Source: Halobellus limi
GTDB lineage: Archaea; Halobacteriota; Halobacteria; Halobacteriales; Haloferacaceae
NCBI RefSeq assembly: GCF_004799685.1
Contig: NZ_CP031312.1
Span: 333,863 to 397,862 of the forward strand
Direction of reading: 5' to 3'
DNA: 64,000 nucleotides
The notes below the pieces were generated by a model. The model had not been told where the DNA came from and made no database searches. It was given only the letters and a program-made list of their open reading frames with translations. Shown here in pieces: positions 41,637-49,263 of the stretch. The number at the start of each line of letters is the position of its first letter. Positions within the stretch are counted from its first letter, which is position 1. The translations under genes and the position numbers were made by a program.

Positions 41637-42814
41637 TATCCCCGCACCTCCGCGCCCTCGGCGACGTCGTATCCCAGGTCGACGCCGGAGGCGACGTTCC
41701 CCCGTGGCCCGATTCGACACCCGGGCGTGATCGTGACGTTGGATCCGACCGTCGCGCGGTCGGCGACGATTCCGCCCATCCGTTTGTCGGTGTACTCGAT
41801 GCCGTCGAGTACGACCGTCGCCGACCGTCCCGGCGAGACGGTGCCGTCGCCGATCGTCGCCCCGCCGCCGACGATCGTGTCCCGGAGCACGGCGTTGGCG
41901 CCCACGCGCGAGTCGGGGCCGACGATGGACCCCTCCAACACGGTGTTCTCCCCCACGGTCGTGCTCGCGTGGAGACACGTCCCGTCACGGACGACGGCGC
42001 CGGCGGACACCTTACAGTCGGGACCGACCAGGACGTTCTCGCCGACGACGGCCGAGTCGTGCACCCGGGCGGAGTCGTCGACGGGCCCCTCGGCTGCGAC
42101 GAGGTCCGGGTGCGAATAGATGAGGGTCCGATTCGTCGAGAGGAGGTCCCAGGGGTACGACGGGTCGAACCAGACGCCGTTCGGCGTCGCCGCGACCACG
42201 TCCCCCGTGAGTTCGTCGATCGCGCCCGTCAGCGGTCGCTCGCCGTCGACGAAGTCTGTCCGTTCGAGCGCGTCGAATATCGTCCGATCGAACGCGTACA
42301 CGCCCGTGTTCACGCGCGCGGAGCTGCTGTGTTCGTCCTCGTCGATCCGTTCGACGAGCCCGTCTCGAATCCCGACCGTCCCGTACTCTCCCGTCCGGTT
42401 CGAGGACGCGACGGCGAGACAGGCCGCGGCGTCCGACTCGGCGTATCGGTCGACGGTTCCGCGCACCATCGTCGCGTCGATGACGTTGTCGCCGTTGACG
42501 ACGAGAAACGTCTCGCCGGCGTACTCCGCCGCCATCTGGAGCGCGTGACCGCTACCCAGCTGGGTCGACTGCGTGACGTAGGTGAGATCCAGCGTCCGAT
42601 AGCTGCTCTCGAAGTGGTTCTGGATCCGGTTTTTCCCGTGTCCCACCACCAGGACCACGGACTCGATCCCGTTGTCTGCGAGCGCGTCCAGCGGGTATTC
42701 GAGTATGGGCCGACCGGCCACCCGAAGCATCGGCTTGGGCTGATACCGAGTCAGCGGGCGGGTCCGACGACCCTCGCCCGCGGCGAGGACGACCGCTCGA
42801 TCGATCGAAGTCAT
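41636..42814 (-). CDS. glmU: Bifunctional sugar-1-phosphate nucleotidyl/acetyltransferase (GlmU-like)
   Basis: The 392-residue enzyme has an N-terminal nucleotidyltransferase domain (about 1-230; VVLAAGEGRRTRPLT, GHGKNRIQNHF, FLVVNGDNVI). A left-handed beta-helix acyltransferase domain (about 250-392) follows, with hexapeptide repeats (SAVVGENVLVGPDCKVSAGAVV, STTVGENTVLEGSIVG, ATVGSNVTITPGCRIG). Archaeal GlmU-type enzymes acetylate GlcN-1-P and attach UMP, giving UDP-GlcNAc. The gene is coupled to glmS (1-bp overlap), so both steps from F6P to UDP-GlcNAc sit together, feeding wecB/wecC. A phosphoglucosamine mutase is not in the window. Confidence 0.87.
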   Translation of the reverse strand: MTSIDRAVVLAAGEGRRTRPLTRYQPKPMLRVAGRPILEYPLDALADNGIESVVLVVGHGKNRIQNHFESSYRTLDLTYVTQSTQLGSGHALQMAAEYAGETFLVVNGDNVIDATMVRGTVDRYAESDAAACLAVASSNRTGEYGTVGIRDGLVERIDEDEHSSSARVNTGVYAFDRTIFDALERTDFVDGERPLTGAIDELTGDVVAATPNGVWFDPSYPWDLLSTNRTLIYSHPDLVAAEGPVDDSARVHDSAVVGENVLVGPDCKVSAGAVVRDGTCLHASTTVGENTVLEGSIVGPDSRVGANAVLRDTIVGGGATIGDGTVSPGRSATVVLDGIEYTDKRMGGIVADRATVGSNVTITPGCRIGPRGNVASGVDLGYDVAEGAEVRG

Positions 42815-43115
42815 ACTTGGAGGCCGACGGTACGGTCCGATCGAATTCGAACGGTGTCGCCGGTCACCTCGGTGCTCCGTTCACAAGCGCGCGCTATCGG
42901 ACAGGAACTATGCATACCTCCCCTGACACTGGAACGGGTATTGTAATGCGGCTCCTTGAGACGCGCCCACAGAACGTCACGAGAGGATCCGACCGAATGG
43001 TACGGGTTAAGAGGCTCCTACTTCTCACCGGGACCGAACCGGCCATCGACCGCGACGGACCCGGGGGTGGAGGGGACCGGTCGGTGACGCGGATGGTCCC
43101 CGTTCGAGGACGGGC
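42815..43115. other. Gene-less 301-bp region
   Basis: This region lies between the glmU start (minus) and the HalOD1 gene end (minus). A stretch with AT-rich boxes (GGGTATTGTAATG, about 42935-42947) is the only notable feature. Confidence 0.35.
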
Positions 43116-43418
43116 TCACCGGACGTCCAGAGCGACTACGTCGTCGGTGACGGTGACGGTGTACCCACAGTAGTCGAACGATAATCGGGCGGTCGATCGA
43201 CCCACACGCTGGTCGCCTTCGAACACGCCGTCGAGCGCCTCCGGATCGATCACGTCTCCCAGTACGGGCAGATCGCCCGGTGTTACGTCTTCGACTTCGG
43301 CGACAGCCCTGACGACCGAGACGGTTGCAGACGCGTCGGGGTCTCGACGGGTCCGATAGACCGTCGACCCGTCGGCGTTCGGTGCCGCGCCCCGGGGAGT
43401 CACTTGGGACGGATTCAT
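43116..43418 (-). CDS. Stand-alone HalOD1 domain protein
   Basis: The 100-residue protein has a single HalOD1 domain: YRTRRDPDASATVSVVRAVAEVEDVTPGDLPVLGDVIDPEALDGVF, then strands ARLSFDYCGYTVTVTDDVVALDV. The L-x-D-V-I-D-P-E-A-L core is typical. Its role is unknown; a regulatory partner function is assumed. The sequence ATACTGGTTGTCTCAC immediately upstream of the start resembles the arm of the 82-bp repeat, but is probably chance. Confidence 0.8.
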   Translation of the reverse strand: MNPSQVTPRGAAPNADGSTVYRTRRDPDASATVSVVRAVAEVEDVTPGDLPVLGDVIDPEALDGVFEGDQRVGRSTARLSFDYCGYTVTVTDDVVALDVR

Positions 43419-44007
43419 ACTGGTTGTCTCACCCGGATTTTCGACTACCCATTATAAACTGTGTCGATCTGTCCCGCCGGGAGATCGGTGGTGCCCGATC
43501 GGGCGATCGCGTGGGCGAAGGCGTCCTCGCAAAGCCGATGGCGCTGCTTTGGACCGCCCGTCCGGGTGACTGCTGGTGCCGTCAGCGTCGAGGTCAGTCG
43601 GTGGTCCGTCGTCGAGACGGAATGACAATGTGAAAATATCTGCGTCTGACCGACGGAGATTCGGGAGAATAAGGCAACCTTATCGAATTTAGATGATTTA
43701 TAGCAAATATCGGTATGGCCGAACTCACATCCGTACCGCGGCTGTCTGCGAGCGTCCCTTGACCCCGGACATCCCGCCGCAGTTGCGGTACTGGCCTCTG
43801 CGTATGGATCTTCGACCCCGTACTTCGGGGGGCAGACCCCCGAAGTTTCGTCGTGACCGCGTCTCGATACCGGCGCGTGTTCACGCCGGGGTTGCTACGA
43901 CCGGCCGAACGAGGTTCACTAAACCGCCAGACGAGGTCCATACGAACGGCCGAACGATCGTAGTCGAGTGACCGAGGCCTGCGAGCTGTACTGTCGGTCG
44001 ATCGCGA
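43419..44007. other. Gene-less 589-bp region with a strong hairpin
   Basis: No gene is supported. It contains an AT-rich stretch at about 43620-43720 and the hairpin described at 43816-43846. Confidence 0.45.
43816..43846. terminator. Strong hairpin with an alternative overlapping stem
   Basis: ACTTCGGGGG (43822-43831) and CCCCCGAAGT (43837-43846) form a perfect 10-bp stem with a 5-base loop. CCCCG (43816-43820) can instead pair with CGGGG (43826-43830), giving two exclusive folds. It lies about 160 bp past the stop of the FG-GAP gene (minus strand). There is no adjoining U run, so termination is only one possibility. Confidence 0.4.
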
Positions 44008-45231
44008 TCAGGCCCGGTTGTACCAGACGTCCACGTGGACGTTCGGCTCGAAGGATTTTCCGACGACGTCGAGCCGGCCGTCCCCGTCGACGTCGACGGC
44101 TTTCGCCTCGTGGGTCGGGATCGCCGTTTCGACGATCTCCTCTCTGAACTCGCCGCCGCCCTGGTTGTGAAACCGGATGTGCTGTGCCGACTCGTCGTTC
44201 TCTCCGAGGCCCATCTCGGCGACGTAGACGTCGGGAGAGCCGTTTCCGTCGAAGTCGGCGACCTGCACCGTATGGGGGCAGTACAGGTCGTCGCCGAGGA
44301 TGTGGGGCTCCCAGTCCGGAGGGTCGAACCACCCGACTCGACCCATATGTTCCCCGTAGATCGGCGAGTCGCCCTCGGCGAACACGATCTCCAGTTCGCC
44401 GTCGTCGTCGAGGTCGCCGACGGCGACGCGGGTCCAGTCCCACCCGGTGACGACGTGTTCTCGCGTCCACTCCGGTGCCAGCCCGGGCGATTCGCCGCCA
44501 TCGGTCTCGACCGGCTGACCGGACTGCTGGTCCCGTCGGTCCGTCGCCTCTGCGTGGCGGTAAATCGCCGTTCCGGCGATCAGTTCGTTGTCGCCGTCAC
44601 CGTCGATGTCGACGATCGCGAGCCCTTCGACGTCGACGCCGCGACTGACGACCGTCAGCTGCTCACTCGGCCACGGCGACTGGTAGGGGTCGGCCGGGAC
44701 GTCGTAATAAAAGACGGTCTCGCTCTCCTGGGAGAGACCGACGATCTCGGGCTCGCCGTCGTTGTCGACGTCGCCGAAGGCCAGATCGTGGTACTTCGAG
44801 AAGTCGTCCGCGACCAGGTGTCTCTTCCACCGGTCCCGCGGGTTCGTCGGCTGTTCGAACCAGTAGATGTCGCTGTGGCCGTACCCCTGCCCGACGATCA
44901 GGTCCAGGCGCCCGTTCCCGTTGACGTCGCCGAGCGTGCCTCCGAGCGCGTGGAGATGTGTCGCCGAGGAGATCGCGTGTCGCGTCCACTCCGAGTCGCC
45001 GCCGTGCCGACCCGCACCGGGGTTTTCGTACCAGAACAGGTCGTCCTCGAGGCGCCGGAACAGCCGCCCGAGGAGCGGGACGTTCCGGTCTCCGAGTACG
45101 GGGAGGTCTTCCGCACCCATCCCCCCGACGATCAGATCGGGGTACCCGTCGCCGGTCAGGTCGGTGGGCTCACAGATGAAGAGGCGCCCACACGGCGGCG
45201 AGTCGTCGATAGCGTGGTGCTCGAATCGCAT
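44008..45231 (-). CDS. FG-GAP/VCBS repeat beta-propeller protein
   Basis: The 407-residue protein has about seven FG-GAP-type calcium-binding motifs: DLTGDGYPDLIVGG, DVNGNGRLDLIVG, DVDNDGEPEIVG, DIDGDGDNELIAG, DLDDDGELEIVFA, DFDGNGSPDVYVA and DVDGDGRLDVVG. These fit a seven-bladed integrin-alpha-like propeller. No signal peptide is visible (start MRFEHHAIDDSPPCGRLFI), which is unusual for a fold that binds calcium outside the cell. The sequence also resembles secreted FG-GAP proteins linked to sugar metabolism. A TATA-like CTGTATAGTAAG lies at about 45260-45271. Confidence 0.85.
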   Translation of the reverse strand: MRFEHHAIDDSPPCGRLFICEPTDLTGDGYPDLIVGGMGAEDLPVLGDRNVPLLGRLFRRLEDDLFWYENPGAGRHGGDSEWTRHAISSATHLHALGGTLGDVNGNGRLDLIVGQGYGHSDIYWFEQPTNPRDRWKRHLVADDFSKYHDLAFGDVDNDGEPEIVGLSQESETVFYYDVPADPYQSPWPSEQLTVVSRGVDVEGLAIVDIDGDGDNELIAGTAIYRHAEATDRRDQQSGQPVETDGGESPGLAPEWTREHVVTGWDWTRVAVGDLDDDGELEIVFAEGDSPIYGEHMGRVGWFDPPDWEPHILGDDLYCPHTVQVADFDGNGSPDVYVAEMGLGENDESAQHIRFHNQGGGEFREEIVETAIPTHEAKAVDVDGDGRLDVVGKSFEPNVHVDVWYNRA

Positions 45232-45447
45232 CGTACGAGCCAGGAGGGCGGTGCGGGTCCTTACTATACAGTAACTATAGCCGGTTTGCGAGCGATTACC
45301 CCGGCGTCAGTGGGTATCCACGCACCGATCCTGTCGGACCGCAGCGGCCCTCGTCTGCCCCCGCCGCGGGAGTCGTTCCGTCTGACGAGCGCGGGGCAGA
45401 CGAACTCGACAGCGGTTCGCGAGGCGATCCGTCACGTCGGTGGCTTC
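45232..45447. other. Promoter region of the FG-GAP gene
   Basis: On the plus strand TTACT-ATAC-AGTAA (45260-45273) forms an inverted repeat that covers the TATA-like box of the gene starting at 45231. The rest of this region shows no gene. Confidence 0.4.
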
Positions 45448-45529
45448 GTACTGAGTACTCTCGCTTTTCACCGCCGAGGGCCACTCCCGTTGCCGGCGCT
45501 CGGCGGTACGAGACGAGAGCACTCAGTAT
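45448..45529. repeat. 82-bp interspersed palindromic repeat, copy C
   Basis: It begins GTACTGAGTACTCTCG and ends CGAGAGCACTCAGTAT, with inner arms CCGCCGAGGGCC and GGCGCTCGGCGG. Like copies A and B it is preceded by CTTC/CCTC; like copy A it is followed by CAG after the last T. Its loop orientation matches copy B. It lies about 95 bp past the stop of the zinc-finger gene at 45624. Confidence 0.82.
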
Positions 45530-45623
45530 CAGACAGCGCGGTCCGACAGCACGAGCGGCGACGAACGGGCATTTCTATCAGTTCCCAACGTTTCTCACCC
45601 GGGGGACACGGGCCCACCGCACA

Positions 45624-45845
45624 TCACGGGAGGTCGCTGGTCGGCCATCGAGGCCGCTCGGGCGACGCCTCTCCGTCGCCGCGAACCGCCGCCTCCCCGA
45701 TGGCCAACTGCGTTCGGGTGAGACAGTTGAGGCACCCGTGAACGGTGTTGTCGACACCGAAGACCCGGATGAACTGTTTGCTGACTGCCGATCCACACCG
45801 CCGACACTGTCGGGTCGTCGCCGTTGAGGCGTTTCGATCGGACAT
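45624..45845 (-). CDS. Small zinc-finger protein (DUF7563-like)
   Basis: I start this 73-residue protein at ATG 45845. It has a two-Cys pair, C-x2-C (RQCRRCGSAVS), then FIRVFGVDN and a second C-x2-C pair (HGCLNCLTR), a four-Cys zinc ribbon like the haloarchaeal DUF7563 family, followed by a variable tail. Such proteins may bind DNA, RNA or a protein partner. A TATA-like CGCATATAACGAAG (minus strand, about 45869-45882) lies about 30 bp upstream and supports this start. An upstream in-frame Met would lie within the promoter. Confidence 0.65.
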   Translation of the reverse strand: MSDRNASTATTRQCRRCGSAVSKQFIRVFGVDNTVHGCLNCLTRTQLAIGEAAVRGDGEASPERPRWPTSDLP

Positions 45846-45882
45846 ACGTCTCTCGATATCACAATGCACTCTTCGTTATATG

Positions 45883-46226
45883 CGAAATACCGGGCGGTGT
45901 GGCAGCGTTTACAACTTCGTTACACGGTCGACCGCCGGAGCGCGTGCGAGCGGGCGAATCCCGACGTGCGCACCCCCGATAGCGCACAGGTCCCCGCCCT
46001 CGATACGTCGACCGACGTCGATGCCGGAACGTACGGCCGACGGTGCGGCGATCTAATCCGTTCGAAAACGGTCATTAAAGAGAGTCTAACGAAGGGTCTG
46101 TGGAGCCGTGTTCTTCCCGTCCGTCGTCCGACGACCCCCCACCCACCCCCTTTACGAACCGACGCGACCGTCGGACCGGCGGGCGTTTTTATTCCGGAGT
46201 GAGTGACCCGGCGGGACGACGAGCCG
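45883..46226. other. Gene-less region between zinc-finger and HalOD1 genes
   Basis: No gene or clear repeat is seen. The sequence is ordinary G+C-rich DNA with a few shadow frames. Confidence 0.35.
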
Positions 46227-46517
46227 TCACTGATCGAGTCGGTGGGCCGTCCGATCCCGGTCCAGGACCACCGCTCCGTCCCCGAGAACCGTGACCGTAT
46301 GGTCCGCGTAGGCGAACGTCACTGTGACCGCTTCTCGATCGTTCGTCGAGTCCGAGCACAGCGCATCGAGGGCGTCGGGATCGATCGAGTCGTTCAACGT
46401 CGGGAGATCGGTGGAGTCGCGACCGGTGCTGTCGCTGAGCGCCTCGACGACGGCGACAGACGGCGGAACGTCCTCCCAGTCGTACCTGTAGACCGCCTGT
46501 TCGGGCCGCTCTTTCAT
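46227..46517 (-). CDS. Stand-alone HalOD1 domain protein
   Basis: The 96-residue HalOD1 protein starts MKERPEQAVYRYDWEDVPPS and contains VAVVEALSDSTGRDSTDLPTLNDSIDPDALDALC and the terminal VTVTFAYADHTVTVLGDGAVV strands. It is the third stand-alone copy in the window. The shared L-x-x-x-I-D-P-D/E-A-L core supports the family. The function is unknown. Confidence 0.78.
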   Translation of the reverse strand: MKERPEQAVYRYDWEDVPPSVAVVEALSDSTGRDSTDLPTLNDSIDPDALDALCSDSTNDREAVTVTFAYADHTVTVLGDGAVVLDRDRTAHRLDQ

Positions 46518-46983
46518 CCCCTGTCACGGCGCGTTCGCCGCGCCAGCTCACAGGCTCGCACGCGAGACCGGCTCGCCGCGGTGTGAGTCCCCTTCATCGG
46601 TTGCCCGCCGCTCGGGACGCGAGTCATTTTTTCGTTCCGATTTCACGGCGCGCCCCGTGATTCACGGTCGAACGCGTGTGCCCGAGTGACGTACGCCGAC
46701 TTGCGGTCCGGGGCCGGTGCGAACACCTGGCTTCGCGTCGTTCCGGTCGCCTCTCGGCGACGTGCCGCGCCCACCTATCGCGAGCATCGACTCCGTTATG
46801 ACGGGTCTAACTACCTCACGCGGCCGCATATCAACGGGTAGACAGCTGTTACTAATGGGGGTTCACACGGAAGTGTCTACCAGATATAATGAATTCCCGA
46901 CGAGTTCGGCGGTCCCGAGAGTCGACACAGGTACTGACGGAGCGTTGCACCGTGGATCGACCCGCCTCACGCGGGAGAGGCCG
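46518..46983. other. Gene-less region before the third DUF7344-type gene
   Basis: A TATA-like GATATAATGA (46883-46892) is preceded by widely spaced GTAGACA (46838-46844) and TGTCTAC (46874-46880) arms. The ATG at 46984 is about 95 bp past this TATA, so either the leader is long or the gene starts earlier (in-frame ATG 46855 is upstream of TATA and unlikely). Confidence 0.4.
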
Positions 46984-47367
46984 ATGAGTCCGGCGAGTGG
47001 GGGTGAGAAACTGTCGACCGCGGAGGCGCTGGAACTCCTCGCAAGCGAGACGCGGTACCGGCTCCTTCGCGCCTTCTGTGAGTCCGATCTCGGGAGCGAC
47101 GCGCGGATCGCCCTGCCGGAGTTACTGGAGACCATCTCGGAGACGTCGACGGAGGGCGGAGACGGACCCGGTTCCGAGAGCGACCGCGAACGGGAACGGC
47201 TCGCAGTCGAACTCCGTCACAATCACCTCCCGCGGCTGGACGGTCGGGACGTCATCGACTGGGATACGGAGGCCGACACCGTGGCACGGGGGCCGACGTT
47301 CGACGAGTTGCGCCCGCTCGTCGAACTCATCGACGAGCACGGCGACGAATTGCCGGAGCGCTGGTGA
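46984..47367 (+). CDS. DUF7344-type winged-helix protein without membrane anchor
   Basis: I start this 127-residue protein at ATG 46984, preceded by a GGGAGAGG that could serve as ribosome-binding site. The winged helix has LSTAEALELLASETRYRLLRAFCE, then an acidic Ser/Glu insert, AVELRHNHLPRLDGRDVIDWDTEADTVARG and a helical end. The family resembles the DUF7344 genes at 8291 and 9160 but lacks the two transmembrane helices. It is a probable regulator with unknown targets. Confidence 0.72.
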   Translation: MSPASGGEKLSTAEALELLASETRYRLLRAFCESDLGSDARIALPELLETISETSTEGGDGPGSESDRERERLAVELRHNHLPRLDGRDVIDWDTEADTVARGPTFDELRPLVELIDEHGDELPERW

Positions 47368-47583
47368 GGAGTCGCACCGGATTCCTAGAGCTTCACGCTA
47401 TCTCTGATAAATTCTCTGTCCGAGACAGTAGAGTGTCAGATTGTATTTATTTACGAACCTGGCCGAGAGGAGGTCGTACGAGTCTCCGATGGCATCGTAA
47501 CGAATGTCGTAACGTCTCCAGGGTACGCGGTTCGTTCGGACTTCTCGCGGCCACGTCTGCTCCGGTTCGATAGCGGAGAAACA

Positions 47584-47605
47584 ACTGATACTATAGAATA
47601 TCAGT
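47584..47605. repeat. AT-rich inverted repeat
   Basis: ACTGATA (47584-47590) and TATCAGT (47599-47605) flank an 8-bp AT-rich centre. A TATA-like TATTATAATT (47610-47619) follows at once. This could be an operator for an unrecognised transcript. Confidence 0.4.
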
Positions 47606-48034
47606 TCAGTATTATAATTCGAGTTTCAGTTTGGAGGCGGACGTGGGACCCTGCACAGATCCGCTCGACCCGCCGCGACGAGCGTTTTCACGATCTCAAG
47701 CGAGGATCGGGACGGTGACGAGGAGAGCAGGTTCGGTTTCGTCGGTCGTCACCGAAATCGCATCGCCCCGGCTGGTCGACGCCGGTGCGCACGTCGAGGC
47801 GTCTCCAACCCATTCGGAGTAACCAGGTCGTTTGTCGACCGGAACACCCACGTTGCCTCCTCACACTCGTACATACCGACGAGTTGTGGGACGGCCTCGC
47901 CGCCGCGTTCGATGCCGACGCAACCGCGGGGGGACGCCGGTGGTCGTTGGCCCGACCCGCCGGAAGCGATCGAGATCGACGCGGATAAACTAATATATGT
48001 ACGTTTGTTATCTCACTTCAGTTACGGAACCGTC

Positions 48035-48055
48035 CAGTTCGAAGTATTCGAACTG
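48035..48055. repeat. Perfect 21-bp palindrome (9-bp arms)
   Basis: CAGTTCGAA (48035-48043) and TTCGAACTG (48047-48055) are separated by GTA. It lies about 40-60 bp downstream of a TATA-like CTAATATATGT (47990-48000), so it would be at the start of any transcript from there. It could be an operator or an RNA hairpin. Confidence 0.55.
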
Positions 48056-48381
48056 ACTCGCAGAGCCCGAGTGGAACGCCGTCGACCGAACGAATTTGTT
48101 TCAACTTCCTAGCCTGGCGTTGGATAGTACGGGAGAATTCGACACTATTCATCGTTATCGTTTAATTATGATATCTGATTCTGAAAATATGCGTGTGGCA
48201 CCGATCCGAAACCCGGCTCCCGCATCAGTGGATCAGATGTGCCGGAATCGAGGAAGACGGTCGCACACGCAGGAGCACGTCCAGCAGAACAGTGCAGCGG
48301 TGGCGGCAGATACGAACTAATGTACTCGTAGTGTGGACGGGTTTCCCGACGGTGCGGTCCACGACGTTCGGATATACGAAA

Positions 48382-48405
48382 TTTTTATGCCAGTGTGGGG
48401 AGGTG
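48382..48405 (+). promoter_or_regulatory. TATA box and ribosome-binding site of the IclR gene
   Basis: The TATA-like TTTTTATGCC (about 48382-48391) and GGGGAGGTG (48397-48405) precede ATG 48415 by about 28 and 9 bp. A Shine-Dalgarno-like GGAGGTG is well placed, although the TATA is close enough that the mRNA could be leaderless. Confidence 0.45.
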
Positions 48406-48414
48406 TTGCAAGCG

Positions 48415-49209
48415 ATGACCGACAACGAATCGACGGTGAAAACGACGCAGACGTCGCTGGAGATGCTCTCGACGATCCGCGAACTCGGCGGCGCACGGAC
48501 GAACGAGATCGTCGAGGCGCACGACGTCGCCAAGAGCACGGCGCACAAGCACCTCACGACGCTCGAACGAGCGGGGTATCTCCGGAAGGTCGGCGAGCGC
48601 TACTACATCGGCTACAAGTTCTTGAATCTCGGCGAGTACGCCCGCGAGCAGTGGCCGTGGTTCTCGGCGGTCAAGGAGGCCGTCGAGGAACTGGCCGAGC
48701 GGACCGAAGAGGAGTGCGACTTCGTCGTCGACGACCACGGCCGGGTCATCACTGTCGTCGAGTCCTACCACAAGTGGGCGAAGTACGGGAGCGACGACGG
48801 GACGAAGCGGTATCGGGCGAACATCGGCACCTACTATCCGATGCACGCGACCGGGTCCGGCCTCGCGATCCTCGCGTCGTATCCCAGAGACCGCGTCGAG
48901 GCGATCGTCGACGACAGGGGCCTTCCAGCACTCACAGCACAGACCATCACGTCCCGTGCGGAACTGTTCGAGGAACTGGATCGGATCGACGAACGGGGAT
49001 ACGCCGTTGGAGACCGGTACTACACGGAGGGTCTTCGAAGCGTCGCGAAGGTGGTGACCGGGGCCGATGGAACCGCGCTGGGCGCGTTCAGCGTCTCGGG
49101 CCCGACGTACCGGATCGACGGCTCGGTGCTCGACCGTGAGATACCGCGGGCGCTGGCGGACGTGGTCGACTCGCTGGAGTCCGAACTCGCGGACGCGCCC
49201 CGGGCGTAA
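48415..49209 (+). CDS. IclR family transcription regulator
   Basis: The 264-residue protein has an N-terminal winged helix (about 8-70: TTQTSLEMLSTIRELGGARTNEIVEAHDVAKSTAHKHLTTLERAGYL) and a C-terminal GAF-like effector domain (about 75-255) with GTYYPMHATGSGLAILA, the IclR signature near RGYAVGDRYYTEGLRSVAKVV. I choose ATG 48415 because TATA and ribosome-binding elements precede it. IclR proteins sense small metabolites and control nearby catabolic genes. Here the neighbours are an iron alcohol dehydrogenase (convergent) and an aldehyde dehydrogenase, likely targets. Confidence 0.92.
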   Translation: MTDNESTVKTTQTSLEMLSTIRELGGARTNEIVEAHDVAKSTAHKHLTTLERAGYLRKVGERYYIGYKFLNLGEYAREQWPWFSAVKEAVEELAERTEEECDFVVDDHGRVITVVESYHKWAKYGSDDGTKRYRANIGTYYPMHATGSGLAILASYPRDRVEAIVDDRGLPALTAQTITSRAELFEELDRIDERGYAVGDRYYTEGLRSVAKVVTGADGTALGAFSVSGPTYRIDGSVLDREIPRALADVVDSLESELADAPRA

Positions 49210-49263
49210 TCGAGCGGTCCCTACCGGATGCGAGCGGCGGACGGAAAGAAATCGGGATGGTGC

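Larger units (their letters stand above)
47368..48414. other. Gene-less 1-kb region
   Basis: No gene can be supported. Candidate frames are short and not acidic. It contains AT-rich promoter-like patches (about 47590-47625, 47985-48003, 48150-48190 and 48375-48390) and two inverted repeats listed separately. A short RNA could be made here. Confidence 0.45.

Noticed and set aside
43417..43435. Possible fourth end of the palindromic repeat (ATACTGGTTGTCTCAC)
   Set aside because: Only about 15 bp resemble the left arm, with one base missing, no second arm, and overlap with the HalOD1 start; chance is likely.
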